Shown here one piece after another: positions 21,262 through 32,410 of a DNA stretch of 53,337 bases (position 1 is the first letter of the stretch; every line of letters starts with the position of its first letter). The notes under the pieces were generated by a model. The model did not search any database. It worked only from the letters and a program-made list of their open reading frames with translations, and was not told where the DNA came from. Source of the DNA: Diplocarpon mali (Eukaryota; Ascomycota; Leotiomycetes; Helotiales; Drepanopezizaceae); NCBI GenBank assembly GCA_024741835.1, contig JAENRP010000022.1, forward strand, positions 139,776-193,112, read 5' to 3'. The position numbers and the translations under genes are program-made.

Positions 21262-22278
21262 ATGATGGAGTATCAGCCTTACTCTCAACAGGCGCCCGGC
21301 CAGCATGGGCATAATCCGGGGCATATTCCCGGAGGGTATCCCAATCCAGGTCAACACCCAGGCGCTGGATCGTCCATTACTTCACCCCCTCAACAATCGA
21401 TCCACCCGCATAACTCCATACACAACCAAACGTCTCCGATCCTCTCGTCCCAGGCACCGCCGGGAAACCCAGGTCATGGGCTCAATCAACAGATCCAGTA
21501 CCAACAACCCACCTATCCACAGATCCCTCACTATGCGATGAGTGGCATCACTCCTCAGAGTGCAGCGATGGCTGCGACTGCTGCCGCCGCCGGTTCGACA
21601 TATTCATCCCTACCCGATTACGGCTTGCAGACATCCCCCAGGATGGGGGGCCCGGTACCGGTGAAGGCAGAGACAAGTCGCCGGTCACCCAAGCAGATGA
21701 ACAGCCAGATCGGCCACGGGCAACAAGCTCGCAGAATGAGCAACCAAGTAGGGGAAAGCCCAGCCGTGTCCAATTCGCAGTCTATGTTAAACCACGCGTC
21801 TAGACCCTCGGTGCCGCCGATGACCAATAGCCAACACCTACCCCAGTCTCCTGAGCTGGTTTCTGGAGCCATGGACGAGTCTCCTCTGTACGTCAACGCG
21901 AAGCAGTTTCACCGGATACTCAAGCGCCGAGTAGCGAGACAGAGACTGGAAGAAGCTCTGCGCCTGACGTCAAAAGGCCGAAAACCCTACTTGCACGAGA
22001 GTCGACACAACCATGCGATGAGGAGGCCTAGAGGACCTGGCGGGCGCTTCCTGACAGCCGACGAGGTTGCAGAGATTGAAAGAACCAAGGGGGACGGAGA
22101 CGACGCCGACAAGGGTCCGACGGAGGCGCCCGCGCAGGCCGCCCCTGGGTCGGGGACCAAGCGAAAAGCCGACTCGGACAACTCTACGCCCAGCAAGAAG
22201 ACCAAGTTGAGCGCCGCGGGGCGCAGTAGTGCCGAGGACGAGGAGGAGGAGGATGACGATGCGGATGATGACGGATGA
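21262..22278 (+). CDS. hapB: CCAAT-binding factor subunit HapB (NF-YA / Hap2)
   Basis: DNA-contacting subunit of the heterotrimeric CCAAT-binding complex (HapB/HapC/HapE), a broad nuclear transcription factor that also works with HapX in iron and haem control. A single exon encodes 338 residues. The N-terminal 200 residues are rich in Gln, Pro, Gly and His, as in other NF-YA proteins. The conserved core starts near residue 204 with ESPLYVNAKQFHRILKRR (subunit interaction), then the linker and the DNA-recognition part RKPYLHESRHNHAMRRPRG with GPGGRF. The C-terminus holds a basic stretch (GTKRKADSD, SKKTKL) that looks like a nuclear localisation signal and a very acidic tail. The start is the first of two adjacent ATGs. 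Identity is certain. Confidence 0.97.
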   Translation: MMEYQPYSQQAPGQHGHNPGHIPGGYPNPGQHPGAGSSITSPPQQSIHPHNSIHNQTSPILSSQAPPGNPGHGLNQQIQYQQPTYPQIPHYAMSGITPQSAAMAATAAAAGSTYSSLPDYGLQTSPRMGGPVPVKAETSRRSPKQMNSQIGHGQQARRMSNQVGESPAVSNSQSMLNHASRPSVPPMTNSQHLPQSPELVSGAMDESPLYVNAKQFHRILKRRVARQRLEEALRLTSKGRKPYLHESRHNHAMRRPRGPGGRFLTADEVAEIERTKGDGDDADKGPTEAPAQAAPGSGTKRKADSDNSTPSKKTKLSAAGRSSAEDEEEEDDDADDDG

Positions 22279-24082
22279 TCACTCTCACCACGGGAGGCCT
22301 CACTCGCCATCCCACTTGGTTTCCCTGTAGATTCTGTGCTGATGACCTTACGACTGCGTCCCATTTCACATAGTATACACCAGCCATCCAAGACTCGCAT
22401 CTCTGGAGAACATGGAATATACCCAAATTGGATTAGCTGGCTGGGGGAGTTTGTGTGGGCTGGGTGGCTTGGCCTCTGGGGCCAGCATAGGTTATGTGAG
22501 GGTCGTTTGTGGATCAGACAGGACACTCTTTTGTTGATTTTCTTTCCTTGCGGCTTTTACCCGAGAGCTTGAATACCCTCACTTGCGTGACTTGCGCGCC
22601 CATTTGTGTGCACTTTTCCCCTCATCAACTGTCGATATATTCTCTCACGTTTTCACGTCTGCATTCACAGCTCTCTTCTCCTTTGTAGTATGAAGAGGAC
22701 GAGATCACCCTGGGCATGTTTACGATGGCATATATTCGCTTGGGCTATTACCTTTTTTTTCTTTTTTTTTCTTTTCTTCCTACTGAGGATGGATGGGGAT
22801 AGAAACTGGGCGCACTCACGTGAACTTAAAACAGTTGGGCATGGTACAGCTTGCCTCGGGAAGAGTGGCGGAAGGATAGCGGAAAACCTGGACTGGATGG
22901 GATACTGGGAGGTTCTTGGTTCTCTTTCCCGCGTTGCTGACACGGGCTCTGCTGATGAGGATGTGAGAGGGGAGTGCCATGTGCGTACCAACCCTCTCGA
23001 GAGAGGATGAAGATGGATGCGAGGTTAGGTCATGCAGATACCATACGATGCAGACTGAGCAGAGTGTAGCTTTTCGTCTCTCTCGTCAGTGACATTGCAA
23101 GATGCATATTCTCTCACATGTTAACACACTACACCAGTATGCTTGTCAGCGTTGACACATGAAAGAGGGAAACTCAACTGCTGTATCTTGGCTCCCAATA
23201 GGAAGACCCTGAGCTTGGAGCGGCATGTATGCGTGCGTGCCGTGGAGTAGCAGCGCGTGTAAGCTTTCTCGCAAAGAGCCAACGAGTAGATTGCTGAAAA
23301 TCCTCAGAAGGGTCATGATTCTTGAGCACTGGTTCGATGGTGACTTGTTGCGCGTGATATGGCGAATGTAGACTGTAGACGAAGAATCATTGGGGGGGGT
23401 GGAGAAGACGGATGTGTGTATACTGTGACAACTAGGTTCCAGGCTGATATGTAGCTGGTGGGGTAGCACTGATCTTTTTTTTTTTCTTTTTTTTTTTTCC
23501 TTTTTTTTGTCTTTCTCGTCTTTTCTTTTCTTATTCTCTTCTTTCTCTTTCTCTATCTTCTTTTGCTTTTGACAGGCACCACATGGTATGTAAAGGCACT
23601 GCGCTCTTTGAAAAAGTAGGTACAGTGGTTTCATATGCCAAGGGCAGAAGCCTGTTTGGTCAAGCCCCTGAGATCAGTTTGATTTGCGACGGGGTCATAC
23701 GTGATGAGATGAAATTTAGCATAGGCCAGCGGGCTCCAAGGGTGCCCTCAAAATATCAGATAACTATTTTGACCCTGGCGATCCCCGACTGGATATACTT
23801 GTCGTAGAGCGTGATCCCCTACCGCGAGGGGAAGAATATCTGGGGTCTGACATCAACGATTGACTTCCGACGACGGCCCGAGCTCAACCTCCATCTAGCT
23901 CCAGAACTTTTTTTTTTTTTTTCTGATCGAGCGTCGAGGGGCCGCACAGAATTCTATCTCGATCCTCCTGCCGCGCCACCTTATTTTCTGGAGATCTATC
24001 CGGCGAATATCCCGCCCTCTCCTCTCAGGTCGTACTTGGAGTCAGGGGTCAGTTGAAAAAGTCGAACGAAGAAACCGGAAAG
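22279..24082. other. Intergenic region between hapB and ggc1
   Basis: Contains the hapB 3' end and the ggc1 upstream region. Long T and CT tracts occur near 22751-22776, 23474-23566 and 23909-23921. No gene seen; frames across the tracts read as Lys/Glu-rich artefacts. Confidence 0.55.
23474..23566. repeat. T-rich / TTTCT pyrimidine tract
   Basis: Almost pure pyrimidine on the plus strand for about 90 bp (runs of T broken by C, then TTCTC units). Low-complexity DNA; its opposite-strand frame is a Lys/Glu-rich artefact. Confidence 0.8.
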
Positions 24083-25397
24083 ATGTCGCCCATTGCTCCT
24101 GGCCCGGGGTCCGCCTCGAAGGATTACAAGAAAGAGTCGACGCTGGCGAGGTTACTGGGCTCTGGTATGCCTTCCTGTCTTCCACGCTGCCCGCCCGCGA
24201 CTCGAGGCAATTAAGAGAGAGGGAGATGCTGACTTGGTCAGGATCTGCTGGCATTGCTGAACTTGCCGTCTTCCACCCCGTAGGTTCTCCGCCCGCGAAC
24301 GAGGTCGAGTCCACGCTCGATTCTATGGTGTGAAAGAGCTCCCGGACCCGGCTGACAGGCCAATTCACAGGTCGACACCATCGCCAAGCGCCTGATGAGC
24401 AACCACGGCAAAATCGTCAGCGCCGCCCAACTCAACACCGTGATCTTCAAAGACAGCGCCTCCGCGCCCGCCTCCACGAAATTCGTCTCTCTCTTCCCGG
24501 GTCTCGGGTATGCCGCCGGCTACAAAGTCCTCCAGCGCATCTACAAGTATGGCGGGCAGCCCTTCGTGCGCGACTACCTGGCGACGAACCACGGCTCGGC
24601 CTTCGACCGCACCTTCGGCGAGAAGACCGGTAAGGCTATGATGAGCTCGCTCGCGGGCAGCATCATCGGCATCGGAGAGATCGTGCTGCTGCCGCTGGAT
24701 GTGCTGAAGATCAAGAGGCAGACCAACCCAGAGGCGTTTAGAGGCAGGGGCGTGGTGCGGATTGTGAAAGATGAGGGCTTGGGCCTATACAGAGGCTGGG
24801 GATGGACGGCTGCGAGGAATGCGCCGGGATCGTTTGCCGTATGCTCTCTCCCCTTCTCCGAGCACATTTGCAGAACCTCACTGCGGTGTGGTGTGGTGCG
24901 GTGTCGCGGATGGCGCTGATGGGGGTAGTTATTCGGAGGGTCGGCCTTCACCAAGGGCTACCTCTACGGCCTTGAGGACTACAACAAAGCCTCCTGGCTG
25001 CAGAACTTCGTTGCATCCATCGCCGGTGCTTCCGCCTCGCTGCTTGTCTCCGCACCGCTTGATGTCATCAAGACGCGCATCCAGAACCGTAACTTCGAGA
25101 ACCCGGAGAGCGGGTTCAAGATCGTGGGCAGCATGATGAAGAACGAGGGTATGACGAGTTTCTTCAAGGGCTTGGTCCCCAAGGTACGTTCTGCTTGCCC
25201 TGCACCAGCCGTCCCTCCAGCGCACGGAAAGCTACACCACATGCACTTGAGCGCTTAGAACCCGCCCGCTCTAACCTGCCTGGTTCCGTACTGACTCGGG
25301 CCAATAGTTGTTGATGACAGGCCCTAAATTGGTCTTCTCCTTCTGGCTCGCACAAACCCTCATCCCAGCCTTCGACACCGCTCTCGCGAAGAAGTAG
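24083..25397 (+). CDS. ggc1: Mitochondrial GTP/GDP carrier Ggc1
   Basis: Inner-membrane carrier that imports GTP in exchange for GDP and, in yeast, affects mitochondrial iron content. Exons 24083-24164, 24242-24279, 24371-24838, 24929-25183 and 25308-25397 give 310 residues, the normal carrier length. Three mitochondrial carrier signatures are visible: HPVDTIAKR, LPLDVLKIKR and APLDVIKTR. The stretches VLQRIYKYGGQPF, FGEKTGKAM, GSIIGIGEIVLLPLD, LYRGWGWTAARNAPGSFALFGG and GPKLVFSFWLAQTLIP match the Ggc1 subgroup, not only carriers in general. The second exon is 38 nt and its donor GTAGGT lies so that HP-VDT is continuous. Introns are 77-124 nt. Confidence 0.95.
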
Positions 25398-26075
25398 ACG
25401 GCGAGGCGGAGCGGGATCGATGTACAGAACACGGATCGTTGGGCCGGGCAGGAAAATCACGGCGTCTGGCTCGTTACACGAGGACATGGGAGAGAGGAAG
25501 ACAGGTGGACGATAGATTAATTGTACTTCAGTGTAGATAGCTTCGGCTTGTCCTTGCTGCTGGCTGCTTGACGGCTGGCAGGGCGGCTAGAGAATAGAAA
25601 GAAACTCGACTCTCTGTGGTTCATGTTGCCTGTCTGCTCCGACTTGGTCTCGGCATCAAGAGATCGCTCGATTCTTCAGAAGATTCGAATCCGAGCATCG
25701 GGTGAGGCAAACAGGACATGGTCGATCGCGAGCGAGGGATGGCTTCCCTTGGTAGCTCCTAATTAGCGAGGGAGTTTAAGTGGACCTCGAGGCAGCCCCA
25801 GCAGACTTTGGAGGTCTCGACCATCGCCTCGTCTCACGGGCACCGCCGCAGAACCTCCCACGCCGCCGACCACCCGGCGCAAAGCTTTCGCCCGACCGAA
25901 CCAGCAGCACGCCCAACCCGAGCCCAGCGGCAGACATCTGCCCCTAGATCTCAGATCCCAGATCCCCGACCGCGCTCGCCATCCCAGGCGCCAACCACCG
26001 GGCAGCAAACACACGACCTGCGCGTCTCCCGACCACAGGAGCGAGACGCCCCACGGCCGACGGAGGAGCAACAGC
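25398..26075. other. Intergenic region between ggc1 and nce101
   Basis: 3' end of ggc1 and upstream region of the Nce101-like gene. C-rich sequence just before the start looks like 5' leader. No additional gene seen. Confidence 0.5.
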
Positions 26076-26245
26076 ATGCCGGCGCCGGCGCCAGCCCACC
26101 TCATCTCGCGGGCCGCCGACCCGGTCTTCGCGCTCCTCATCGGCCTCGGCGCCGCGGCGACGCGCATCCATCGCGAGGAGAAGGAGGCCGGGCGGGGAGG
26201 CTGGGCGACGATTGAGACGGGGCTGAGGTGTGTTCTTTTTCTTCC

Positions 26246-26290
<45 letters not shown>

Positions 26291-26430
26291 CGCGGCTTGG
26301 AATGCGTGGTGCCGAGGAAGGACGAGGGCTGACGTTGTGCGCGATCAGGAGAACCGGGCTCTTGAGCAAGAGCCGAGAGGGGCAGGGGAAGGGAGAGGGG
26401 GAGGGAGAGGCCCGAGCCGTGGGGAGGTGA
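26076..26430 (+). CDS. nce101: Nce101-like small membrane protein
   Basis: Homologues were named for a role in non-classical protein export in yeast; the biochemical role is not settled. Exon 1 (26076-26227) encodes MPAPAPAHLISRAADPVFAL and a hydrophobic segment LLIGLGAAATRI, then a basic/acidic stretch HREEKEAGRGGW. Exon 2 (26349-26430) continues RRTGLLSKSREG and ends in a Gly/Glu-rich tail. Together 77 residues; yeast Nce101 is 53 but filamentous-fungal members are longer. The 121-nt intron contains a long CT repeat. ISR.ADPvFA and the single membrane segment followed by REEKE are what I recognise as the family pattern. The length and residues of the last exon are less sure than the first. 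Confidence 0.75.
26254..26288. repeat. CT dinucleotide repeat inside the nce101 intron
   Basis: About 17 CT units close to the 5' end of the intron. Length variation here would not change the protein but could affect splicing. Confidence 0.85.
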
Positions 26431-28259
26431 GGATGCTGGGTAGAGCTTGGTGGCAGACGGGGGCAGATGGGGCGGGGAGGGGTCTGGCGTGCGGGCAGCG
26501 TTGGAGTGAAGCCGGAGTCTAGGGAGGGCTCGACTGCAGTCGGGGGAGCGCAGCCGATGCCTCGGCCGCAGGCTCTGGAGATTTGGCAGACCGACTACAC
26601 GATACCGTGGAGGATTGCTGCTTGGTGAAGCGCAGGTGACCGCGCGTCTGTACAAGGGGGAGACCAGGCGCATGTCCGCCAGCAGCGTAGCAGGTTTGAA
26701 GAGGGGCCAGGAACATGCCACGCTGCGCTCTGCTCTGCTCTGCTTTTCTATGCTATGCTCTGCTCTGCGAGGAGCTACATCTCCGTATCCCAACGTCCTT
26801 CCGCTTCCCCGCGCAGCACCAGCTGGGACGAACCGGCGCCGGCGGAGGCCGCGCTCGTGAGAAACAACCCGCCGCCCTGCTGATATGATCGTCTCCGAGA
26901 CACAGGCGCAGCGACACTCTGCCAACAGGTACGCCCATGTGTGCTGCCAGCGCGCCCGTGGACGCTGCCCGCCCGGGCAGAAATGGGTCTCGTCTCTGGT
27001 GGACAGCTCTGGAGACTCTGCTCTCGCAGCTCCGGGTCGAGAGCTGGCTCCCCTTGCTCCTGCGAACTAGCTCGCGCAGAATCGTGCAATTTCTCGGATT
27101 CGGCTCCTGACGCTTCTTCGCAAAGGGGGGGCCTCGACTAGGGCTGTGTTCTCCTTGTAGTTGTAGAGGGAGATGCAGCCTTCTTCTCTGCTTCTGGCTG
27201 GTTTGGGCCCCATGCTGATGGTTGTTGGGAAGCGATGGGAAGGCTTACGCTCTGCTACCTGTAGTCCGAGTAGCCTTGCGCTGATCGTCGCGTCCGTGAG
27301 GTGGAGGTTCATGGACTTTTTGATTCTGGTGGTACGCTTGTGCTTACGCTTCCTCTCCGAACGAGCCCCTGAGATGCGGCGTATCGCAGCGCGTTCCAGC
27401 AGATGGAAGAGGAAGAGAGCTCCGCGGGGATACTATTGAGAGAATGTACCGACCTACCACCTAACCACCGCGTCAGCTCTCAAGGTCACTCCGTCTCCAC
27501 GTGTGCACAATCCTCTAGAGTGTCAACCCGAAAGGCATATATGGCTTTGACACGTTTCTCAAGGTACTCGGAATCCAGTGGAGGCAAGGACCTTCTGATG
27601 CTGTGCTACTACTAGTGAGGTAAAGGCCAGGAAGTTGAATCGAAATACCGGATTTGGATTGTGGGACAAGGCATCGAACAAAGTGTCGGACAAAGAACGC
27701 CATTAACATGCCCAAAACTACCATGAATTCTCGATACACTTGAAAGACCATGTCGATTCGGCGACCCAGGAGATATCGGCATTTGAGTATCTTGTCATCT
27801 TGGTAGTCGGTGCACCGGCCAGAGGCTGACCACGGGGGGTAACATCACCAGCGTCAGAGCAGATAGTTAGTGGGTCCTCTCACAAGCCATTTCTTGCAGC
27901 AATAGGCATTCGGATAATGGCAGAAAGCATCGTATTGTACCTATCCGGAAGCCCAAAGAGACAGAGAGCAGCCGACTACCAAGCCCCGTTCCCAAACCAC
28001 CAGGTAACACTTGGAGAGCAACCTGTTACCCTAGCCCCAAACATCCCCAGAAGAGCACCGCTGGCCATCTCTGATGCCGGAATGGGAACAAAGGAGAAAC
28101 TGCCCTGTGGACGTGAGGTAGTCGGGGTTTATCTGCATAGGTCAAAGGAAGCTCCGGACCTGACCAACCATCATCACATTTCGCCACTGCAACGCCGAAG
28201 AGAGAACACCGAGGAATGATGGAGGAATGAGGATGGGTGTGGAAGGAGGCATCGGGCGC
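26431..28259. other. Intergenic region downstream of nce101 and atg8
   Basis: About 1.8 kb between two convergent genes. It includes a TCTGC/CTATGC pentamer run near 26726-26768. A 100-codon plus-strand frame at 27917-28219 (starting MAESIVLYLSG) is open but has no family resemblance and lies in the expected atg8 3' region. I see no supported gene. Confidence 0.5.
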
Positions 28260-28891
28260 TTAGGCTGAGGGGAAGCCGCCAAAGGTGTTCTCGCCAGAGT
28301 AAGAGATGTACAGGAATCTGCGAGATGTGCACGTTAGCTTGTGCCTTCTATGGTTTCTCCATGTTTGTTTGCAGCTTGGTGGTTGTGAAGGGGGATGAGG
28401 GTAGGCCATGATATAGCTAAAACCTCTGCCCCACTCTCGATTACAGCCATGATGTATGCATCAGAAGGGAGAGACGTACCCATCCTCGTCCTTGTGCTCT
28501 TCGTAGATGCTACTCATGAGCGCGGCGGTGGGTGGCAAGACCTCGTCAACAAAAATGAAAATGGCCTTCTCTGGAGACAACTTGATGCGCTTGCGGATTA
28601 CGTAGACGAACTGTCCGACGGTGAGGTCGGCGGGCACCAGGTACTTCTTCTTGTCGATGGTCGCGATGTCTGACTTCTCGACTTTCTCGCAGATCACCGG
28701 GATACGGTCGGAGTACTTTTGGCGCTGAAGAGGAAAGCTGTTAGATGAGAGGCTCGGAGAGGCTGAAAGGGATGCTTACGATGCGCTCAGCTTCCGCCTT
28801 GCGCTTCTCAAACTGGGTGGAGTCAGTATGCTTTTGTAGATGCTTCAGACAGCGTACGTACAGGGTGCTCGTCCTTGAACTTGGATCGCAT
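28260..28891 (-). CDS. atg8: Autophagy ubiquitin-like protein Atg8
   Basis: Ubiquitin-like protein conjugated to phosphatidylethanolamine on the phagophore; needed for autophagosome growth and cargo selection. Four exons: 28891-28862, 28812-28780, 28724-28480 and 28317-28260, giving 121 residues. The sequence [53 protein letters not shown] and [20 protein letters not shown] is nearly invariant in fungi. It ends [13 protein letters not shown]: Gly116 is the site where Atg4 cleaves to expose the glycine for lipidation, leaving a five-residue tail to be removed. Introns are 49, 55 and 162 nt; the last one precedes the C-terminal exon with the critical glycine. Identity is certain. Confidence 0.98.
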
Positions 28892-29730
28892 AGTGATGAT
28901 TTGTAGTACTGGTCTGTTTAGAAGTGGTTGTGGTCGCAGGTGGTTGTGAAGGTGGTCAATTTATGGTGTTTGTTCGAGGTAGAGGTGCCATGAGCAACGA
29001 GGCGGAAGCGGGGGATGACTTCGCAATCGGACGCTAGTGGATCCGGTTCACCTTCTCGTCTCGCTTCTGCCTGCTTTCGTTCCTAGCAACAGACTTGAAC
29101 CACTTCCAAAGCAACATAACATTGAAATTCTATAGCCAAACAGCAAGCTCTCCTACATTACGATGTCTTAGGGTTGCGTCTCCATGTTCTTAGCACTCTA
29201 ACAAATGCTCCGGAGCATTCGAGGTGGCCTGCTACTCTACCGTGCTTGCTAGTGGGGCTACTGCCCAAGGTAAGTGGATGACTAATGCAGCGAGAGTCAT
29301 GTGATCAACATCCAGATGCGCGTGACAATAGGTCGTATAGGTGCAGGTGATGACTCGGAACAATGTGACTTCAACGATGCACCTGATATGTCACTCGGAG
29401 CCGAATATCTCCAATTCCCCATCCTAAAACCGTCTTCAAGTCTCTCTTTTCGGTCTACCATGTAGTCCTACCTTATGTCTCGTATCCTGCCTCCGTTTAC
29501 CATGCCGAGGCGACATCCCTGTTGTATTTTGTCAAGCCATGGCTGCATCTGCAGCTCATGCTCGATAGGATGAACTTCACACCAACTTGTCGTCTCATCG
29601 CCAACCAAAAGTTCGCACTCCAGCATTCCAGCACTGCTCTATCACACAGCTACAGCATAATCCGTGGATTTGTGTCTATTGTGCCATTGTTCAATTGTCC
29701 ATCGCTGCAGCTGCAGCTCCTCACTACAAA
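28892..29730. promoter_or_regulatory. Shared upstream region of atg8 and hem13
   Basis: An 839-bp divergent spacer with both promoters. Several ATGs precede the hem13 start in the leader, one of them (29587) in frame with the main start, but the chosen ATG at 29731 begins the recognisable presequence. Confidence 0.5.
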
Positions 29731-31015
29731 ATGGCTTCTACTCTCCGCCGGCAATGTATGCGCCTCTCACGCATGCCCAAGATCCGCCCTCGGTTTTCAC
29801 AGTCTATCCCAAGTCGCAGGTCCTTCGCAGATTATCCTAAGCCGCCCATTTCGCGCCCAAAAGAACCTCGAAGGGGTGTCATGTTCCCCAAGACCAGGAT
29901 TGCGGTTGGCATTGTATTCATTGGGGCTATGGTCTACTCAATGGTAGCTTCTTTCCCGCCAGCATGTATCCATAACAGGGGCTAATGTCAGGCAGGTGAC
30001 AGAACAACCTCAGAAGCTCGATCAACCGACGATTGCTGAGCGGGATGCCCTTACAAAGCGCGAGTCTGGTGTTAGCGAGAACTCGCCTATGCGCCTCCGG
30101 ATGGAAGAGTTCATAAAGGAGCAGCAGAAAATCATCGTCGCAGCGCTGGAAGAGGTGGACGGAAAGAGGTTTCGGATCGATACATGGGAACGGCCTAACG
30201 GTGGTGGTGGAATATCCAGCGTTCTACAGGATGGGAATGTCTTCGAGAAGGCCGGTGTGAACATAAGCGTTGTCTACGGGACTCTTCCTCGACCCGCCAT
30301 CGAGAAGATGAGAGTCAATCACTCGGCTATAGATCCCAACGTCGATTCTCTGGATTTCTTCGCCACGGGATTGAGCATCGTCCTGCACCCCAAGAACCCT
30401 ATGGCACCCACAGTCCATCTTAACTACCGGTACTTCGAGACCGCCAAACCAGACGGAACCTCGAATGCGTGGTGGTTCGGTGGTGGAACTGATCTGACAC
30501 CAAGCTACCTCTTCGATGAGGACGCTATTCATTTCCACAAAACCATTAAAGAGGCCTGCGACAACCACGACAAAGAATACTACCCCCGCTTCAAGGCATG
30601 GTGTGACCAGTATTTTAGCAACAAGCACCGCAACGAGACCCGTGGCATTGGAGGAATATTTTTCGACGACCTCGACGAGAAAGAAAAGGACCAAGAGAAT
30701 ACATTTGCCTTCGCGCAAAGCTGTCTAAAGGCTTTCCTGCCGTCATATCTGCCCATCATCGCCAAGCGGAAAGACATGCCATTTACCGAGAAGGAGAAGG
30801 AGTGGCAGCAGATCCGCAGGGGCAGATATGTGGAATTCAACTTGGTACATGATAGAGGAACCGCCTTCGGGCTGAACACTCCTAGTGCGAGGGTAGAGAG
30901 CATCCTGATGAGCCTGCCGTTAACAGCGAGCTGGCGGTACATGCACGAGCCCGAGGAGGGCAGCCGAGAACAGAGGCTGGTGGATGTTCTGCGGAAGCCG
31001 AGGGAGTGGGTTTGA
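29731..31015 (+). CDS. hem13: Coproporphyrinogen III oxidase (haem biosynthesis)
   Basis: Converts coproporphyrinogen III to protoporphyrinogen IX with oxygen, the antepenultimate step of haem synthesis. Exon 1 is 29731-29943, exon 2 is 29996-31015, with a 52-nt intron; 410 residues. Residues 1-50 are rich in Arg/Ser and lack acids, like a mitochondrial presequence, followed by a hydrophobic segment (RIAVGIVFIGAMVYSM). The catalytic domain has ERPNGGGGISSVLQDGNVFEKAG, VHLNYRYFET, WWFGGGTDLTPSYL, GIGGIFFDDLD, GRYVEFNLVHDRGTAFGL and SLPLTASWRY, all hallmarks of oxygen-dependent enzymes. Yeast Hem13 lacks the leader and is cytosolic, so the leader is a notable difference. Confidence 0.97.
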
Positions 31016-31303
31016 AAGGATCTCTTGTAGAATATGAGCTACCAAATGTAAACCATCAAGCTGTGTACTCGTAGTGATTAACGATGGTTTTGCAGTGATG
31101 TCACTGTTTTTTTTTCTTAAAGGGGTATCCAGCCCTAAGCGAGAACCGGTGGGTAAATACCGTAACCTGGCGTCTTCAATCGACAACTCCAGCAGCATGA
31201 CCCTTGGACCACCCAAACCCCATGCGCACATCACCATCTCATATCAGAAGATGGGCAAGCAACCACGCCCTCACAACACCAACCACTCACCAGCAACAAC
31301 ACC

Positions 31304-32128
31304 ATGACGCCTTCGCCCTCTTCACTCCCCATCCCACGCCTCCTCCTCACACAGCTGCTCAACACCCTCACCACCGCCGCGCCCATCACTCCCAGCCCAG
31401 CCGCCGTCGGTCTGCCCTGCGACTCCGCCCGCAACCCACTCAAGCTCCTCTCTCCCGCCCAGAGAGCACTGCTCTCGACGATGCACGTGCTCTTCCCGCC
31501 GCCGATGCTCCTGCAAGCTCTAGATCTCCTGGACCGGGGACTCGTTCGACGGGTCTGCGAGGCCAGCTCTGAAGCCACTGGGGACGTCGGCCTGCGCGCG
31601 GAGAGCGACGAGGAGAGAAGGCCGGCCGACGCCAACGAGGCCTCCCGGCCCCCAGCCAGCGCCCATCTCCCCCTCTCCCCCGCGGCGAACCGAGGCGCGG
31701 CGCCCACCGAGCAGAGAGAGGGGGAGCACGAGGAGCGGAGGCCCAGGAGCCAGCCCGCGCTCTACCAAGTCCGCTCCTCGCAGGCCCCCAAGTCGCGCTT
31801 CCGGGACGCGGGAATCGGAGGGCGTGGCTCGCTCTACACCGTCCGTCTGGAAGCGTGGAGCTGCAACTGCGCCGCTTTTGCGTTTGCCAGCTTCCCGGCC
31901 TCTTCTGCGTGGGAGGGCAGCACCTCGGAGCGTGAGGGCGTCGTAGGGTCGGATGAGGAGTGGCAGTTTGGCGGTTTGAGCGTGGATGGGAGCGAGGGAG
32001 GCGCCGTGCCGTGCTGTAAGCATCTGCTTGCCTGTGTGCTGGGGGACAGGTGGGCCGTTCTGGGGCCGTACGTGAGGGAGAGGGAGGTTAGGAGGGAGGA
32101 GATGGCTGGCTTGGGAGGCGGTGGGTAG
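31304..32128 (+). CDS. SWIM-type zinc-finger protein (possible Sws1/Shu2 relative)
   Basis: A single exon encodes 274 residues. The C-terminal half has WSCNCAAFAF followed, 48 residues later, by CKHLLACVLG: the CxC...CxH arrangement of a SWIM zinc finger. LYTVRLEAWSCNC upstream and CKHLLA downstream match SWIM proteins. The N-terminal part has an LLLTQLLNTL helix, STMHVLFPPPMLLQALDLLDR and a low-complexity Arg/Glu/Pro-rich middle. Fungal single-SWIM proteins of this size include Sws1/Shu2, which act with Rad51 paralogues in homologous recombination; assignment to that family is inference from size and motif. The spacing between CxC and CxH is unusually long. The gene lies 288 bp after hem13 on the same strand and is convergent with rpn8. 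Confidence 0.7.
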   Translation: MTPSPSSLPIPRLLLTQLLNTLTTAAPITPSPAAVGLPCDSARNPLKLLSPAQRALLSTMHVLFPPPMLLQALDLLDRGLVRRVCEASSEATGDVGLRAESDEERRPADANEASRPPASAHLPLSPAANRGAAPTEQREGEHEERRPRSQPALYQVRSSQAPKSRFRDAGIGGRGSLYTVRLEAWSCNCAAFAFASFPASSAWEGSTSEREGVVGSDEEWQFGGLSVDGSEGGAVPCCKHLLACVLGDRWAVLGPYVREREVRREEMAGLGGGG

Positions 32129-32410
32129 AGCGACATCAAGAGAGGACTTGTGGCGGTTTCGCCCGGTGTTGTAGCAGTTTGCTTGGGACTGAATTGGGAG
32201 CTGGGAAGCAGAAGCGTGCCTACGGCTCCATGTGGGAACGAACGGTGAAGCAATGCCTGGTACAACAGTAATCGCGCAGCTGCTATTACTCCGCGAGCTA
32301 CGCATCTATCATACAACGCCATATCTCCCGTGATCTGAAATATACCACTCGGCTGCTCCAAGGCCCCGTGGATTTCCGCAGGAGTACCCACACCATGATT
32401 CCCGGCATCA

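Noticed and set aside
23146..23634. A 162-codon minus-strand frame
   Set aside because: Its centre is Lys/Glu-rich from a T-rich tract; no sign of a real protein.
26137..26925. A 262-codon minus-strand frame opposite nce101
   Set aside because: It ends in an Arg-Glu run from the CT repeat and overlaps the better-supported Nce101 gene.
27917..28219. A 100-codon plus-strand frame near the atg8 3' end
   Set aside because: Plausible composition but no family match, no splice context, and it lies in the expected atg8 3' untranslated region.
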